NCBI GenBank assembly: GCA_015063895.1
Contig: SVTG01000007.1
Location: 39,083-103,082 of the forward strand
Origin: Oscillospiraceae bacterium
GTDB taxonomy: Bacteria; Bacillota; Clostridia; Oscillospirales; CAG-272
Reading direction: 5' to 3'
DNA length: 64,000 bases
The notes under the pieces were generated by a model. It did no database searches. It saw only the letters and a list, made by a program, of their open reading frames with translations, and had not been told where the DNA came from. A program made the position numbers and the translations under genes. This document shows, in pieces, positions 61,761 to 64,000 of the stretch. Each line of letters starts with the position of its first letter. The first letter of the stretch is position 1.

Positions 61761-62426
61761 ATGACTTATGTAATGGCAAATTTACACGGTGAGCTGGCTA
61801 AATTTCAGGCAATGCTTGCTAAGATCAACTTTTCCAAAAAGGATATTTTATACGTGCTGGGTGACGTGGCCGATTACGGCGCAGACGCGGCGGCGCTTCT
61901 CACGGATATCAGTATGCGTGAAAACGTATATCCTATTGCAGGTGAGCACGATCTGTTGGCTCTGCGTATGCTTTCGGGCTTTGATAAAATGCTGAAAAGC
62001 GGCAGTATGCCCGATGCCGAGTTTGCCGCTGAAATGACGGCATGGGCACAGGACGGCGGTGCCGCTACGCTGGAGGGGTTCCGCGCGCTTGACGAGGATA
62101 TGCGCGAGGGGCTGCTTGATTACCTTTCGGAGTTCTCGCTGTTTGAGGAGGTCGAGGCAGGTGGGCAGGCATTTGTGCTGGTGCACGCAGGCATCAACGG
62201 CTTTGATGCCGCGCAGCCGCTTGACGAGTACGAGCCCGAGGACTTTTTTACCGTACCGCACATAGAGCGTTATTATAGCGATCGCACCGTGGTGGTGGGG
62301 CATCTGCCGACAAAAAGCGGTAAGATCGAACGCGCCGAGGGGTTGATCCGCATTGACTGCGGCGTAAAGGACGGCGGCGCGCTTGCTTGCCTTTGCCTTG
62401 AAACGGGTGAGGAGTATTATATCTGA
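61761..62426 (+). CDS. metallophosphoesterase
   Basis: MANLHGELAKFQAML; DILYVLGDVADYGADA; AGEHD; VVVGHLPT. Confidence 0.9.
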   Translation: MTYVMANLHGELAKFQAMLAKINFSKKDILYVLGDVADYGADAAALLTDISMRENVYPIAGEHDLLALRMLSGFDKMLKSGSMPDAEFAAEMTAWAQDGGAATLEGFRALDEDMREGLLDYLSEFSLFEEVEAGGQAFVLVHAGINGFDAAQPLDEYEPEDFFTVPHIERYYSDRTVVVGHLPTKSGKIERAEGLIRIDCGVKDGGALACLCLETGEEYYI

Positions 62427-63838
62427 TGGCAGAAAAACAAAAAAAGCCCGACACGGGTGCTGCTATTCTCGCAAAAAACAGTGAATTGACGCTTGAGATC
62501 ACCGACCTTAACAATCTTGGCTGCGGCGTGGGACGCGCGCCTGACGGGCGCGTGGTCTTTGTTGCGGGCGCCGTCGCAGGCGACGTGGTGCGCACGCAGA
62601 TCATCAAGGTCAATCACAGCTATGCCGTGGGTAAGCTGCTGGCAGTCCTCACCCCCTCGCCCGATCGGTACGAGGGCTTTTGCGCGGCACCTCTTTCCTG
62701 CGGTGGGTGTGTGTATCGCCATCTTTCCTACGAGCGCGAGCTTGTGCTCAAGCGTGAGTACGTGAAGCATTGCTTCAGCAAGGCGGGGCTTGGTGACGTT
62801 GTGGTGGAGAACACACAGGCCACGGGCGAGGTAACGGGCTATCGCAATAAAGCGGAATATCCGATAACGGTATGCAAAAACGCCTTAACGGGTGGCTTTT
62901 ATGCGCCCAAAACGCACCGTGTCGTGGCAGCACAGGGCTGCGCGTTACAGCCGCCGATCTTCGGTGAGATCTTGCACACTGTCTGTAAGCTCTTGACGGC
63001 ACAGGGTGTGTCGGCTTACGATGAAACCACGGGTAAGGGGCTTTTGCGGCACGTATATCTTCGCCACGGTAAAAGCACGGGCGAGATCATGGTGTGCCCC
63101 GTGGTGAACGGCCAGGCCCTGCCCGACGAGGCGGCATTTGTGGCGGCACTGCTGGCGGCATTTCCGCAGATCGCGTCTATTTTGTTGAATTGTAACACGA
63201 GATCAACCAACGTGGTGTTGGGAGATCGGTATCGCACACTGTGGGGTAAGGAATGCCTTGGTGACGTTTTGTGCGGCAAGCGCTTTGATATTGCCCCCGG
63301 GGCTTTTTATCAGGTGAATCACGATGCGGCTGAGCTTTTGTATGGGTTGGCGGCAAAAAGAGCCGATACGGGTGAAAAAAACGCCCTTTTGCTTGATCTT
63401 TATTGCGGTGCTGGCACCATCGGGCTTTCTATGGCCGAGCGCTTTGGTGAGGTGATCGGTATTGAGATCGTGCCCGAGGCGGTGGCCTCCGCTAAAAAGA
63501 ACGCAGCCTTAAATCACGTGCAAAACGCGCACTTTTATTGTGGAGATGCCGCCAATGCCGAGGGGCTGCTTGCCCCTGTGGAGCGGGAACGCGGCAGACT
63601 CTATCCCGACGTAGTGGTGCTTGACCCACCGCGCAAGGGGTGTGATAGTGTGCTTTTGAAATTTCTTGCCGCACGTGCCGTGCCGCGCATCGTCTACGTT
63701 TCCTGCGGCCCCGATACCCTGGCGCGCGACTGCGCCATTTTACGGCACTTGGGATATGAAATAGGCAGCGTGACTCCCGTTGATTTGTTTCCGCGAACAG
63801 GGCACGTGGAAAGTGTCGTTTGTCTCTCACGAAAATAA
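62426..63838 (+). CDS. rlmD: RlmD-like 23S rRNA (uracil-C5)-methyltransferase
   Basis: TRAM-like N-terminus; LLDLYCGAGTIGLSMA; VVLDPPRKGCD; YVSCGPDTLARD. Confidence 0.9.
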   Translation: MAEKQKKPDTGAAILAKNSELTLEITDLNNLGCGVGRAPDGRVVFVAGAVAGDVVRTQIIKVNHSYAVGKLLAVLTPSPDRYEGFCAAPLSCGGCVYRHLSYERELVLKREYVKHCFSKAGLGDVVVENTQATGEVTGYRNKAEYPITVCKNALTGGFYAPKTHRVVAAQGCALQPPIFGEILHTVCKLLTAQGVSAYDETTGKGLLRHVYLRHGKSTGEIMVCPVVNGQALPDEAAFVAALLAAFPQIASILLNCNTRSTNVVLGDRYRTLWGKECLGDVLCGKRFDIAPGAFYQVNHDAAELLYGLAAKRADTGEKNALLLDLYCGAGTIGLSMAERFGEVIGIEIVPEAVASAKKNAALNHVQNAHFYCGDAANAEGLLAPVERERGRLYPDVVVLDPPRKGCDSVLLKFLAARAVPRIVYVSCGPDTLARDCAILRHLGYEIGSVTPVDLFPRTGHVESVVCLSRK

Positions 63839-63872
63839 CCCAAAAACAAGCAAAATAAGGGGTTTTTGCCCC

Positions 63873-63922
63873 AAAATAAGGCTTTTTCGGTCATAACCGA
63901 CCGAGAGAGCCTTTATTTTTTT
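63873..63922 (+). terminator. probable terminator after rlmD
   Basis: AATAAGGCT...TCGGT-cata-ACCGA...AGCCTTTATTTTTTT. Confidence 0.6.
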
Positions 63923-64000
63923 GCCCTCGGAGTCCCAAAGGGGTCAGGGACAAAAGTGATTTTTGAGCGAAACTCGAAAGTTCATTTTACAGCAGTACGG

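Overview
The window reads as a 64 kb stretch of ordinary chromosome from a Clostridia-like Firmicute. This placement is inferred from gene content only. It has about 64 confident CDSs, and I recognised no tRNA, rRNA, CRISPR array or transposase. The left 30 kb is an amino-acid biosynthesis supercluster. A complete-looking his operon on the minus strand (yerC-hisZ-G-D-C-B-H-A-F-IE) is divergent from an ilv/leu operon (ilvB-N-C-D-leuA-C-D-B-ilvE-ilvA-ridA), which is followed by argC-J-B-D-F. The right half holds housekeeping genes (hprK, galK-like, rlmH, tsaD, rex, helicase-loader genes, proS, gap, plsY, rlmD), two AraC-regulated divergent loci and several hypothetical proteins. The strongest unexplained signals are non-coding or very short. 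(1) An un-called 43-codon Ile/Leu/Val-rich leader ORF, with rare CTA codons, lies between a perfect consensus promoter and an intrinsic terminator just upstream of ilvB; it looks like ribosome-mediated attenuation. (2) Seven DnaA-box-like 9-mers lie between tsaD and rex, next to DnaD-like and DnaC-like genes. (3) A 196-bp inverted-repeat-bounded string of mini-hairpins sits at 55.5 kb. (4) A nested palindrome element splits ilvC from ilvD. (5) A candidate ARG box lies upstream of argC, and palindromic operators lie at the two AraC loci.
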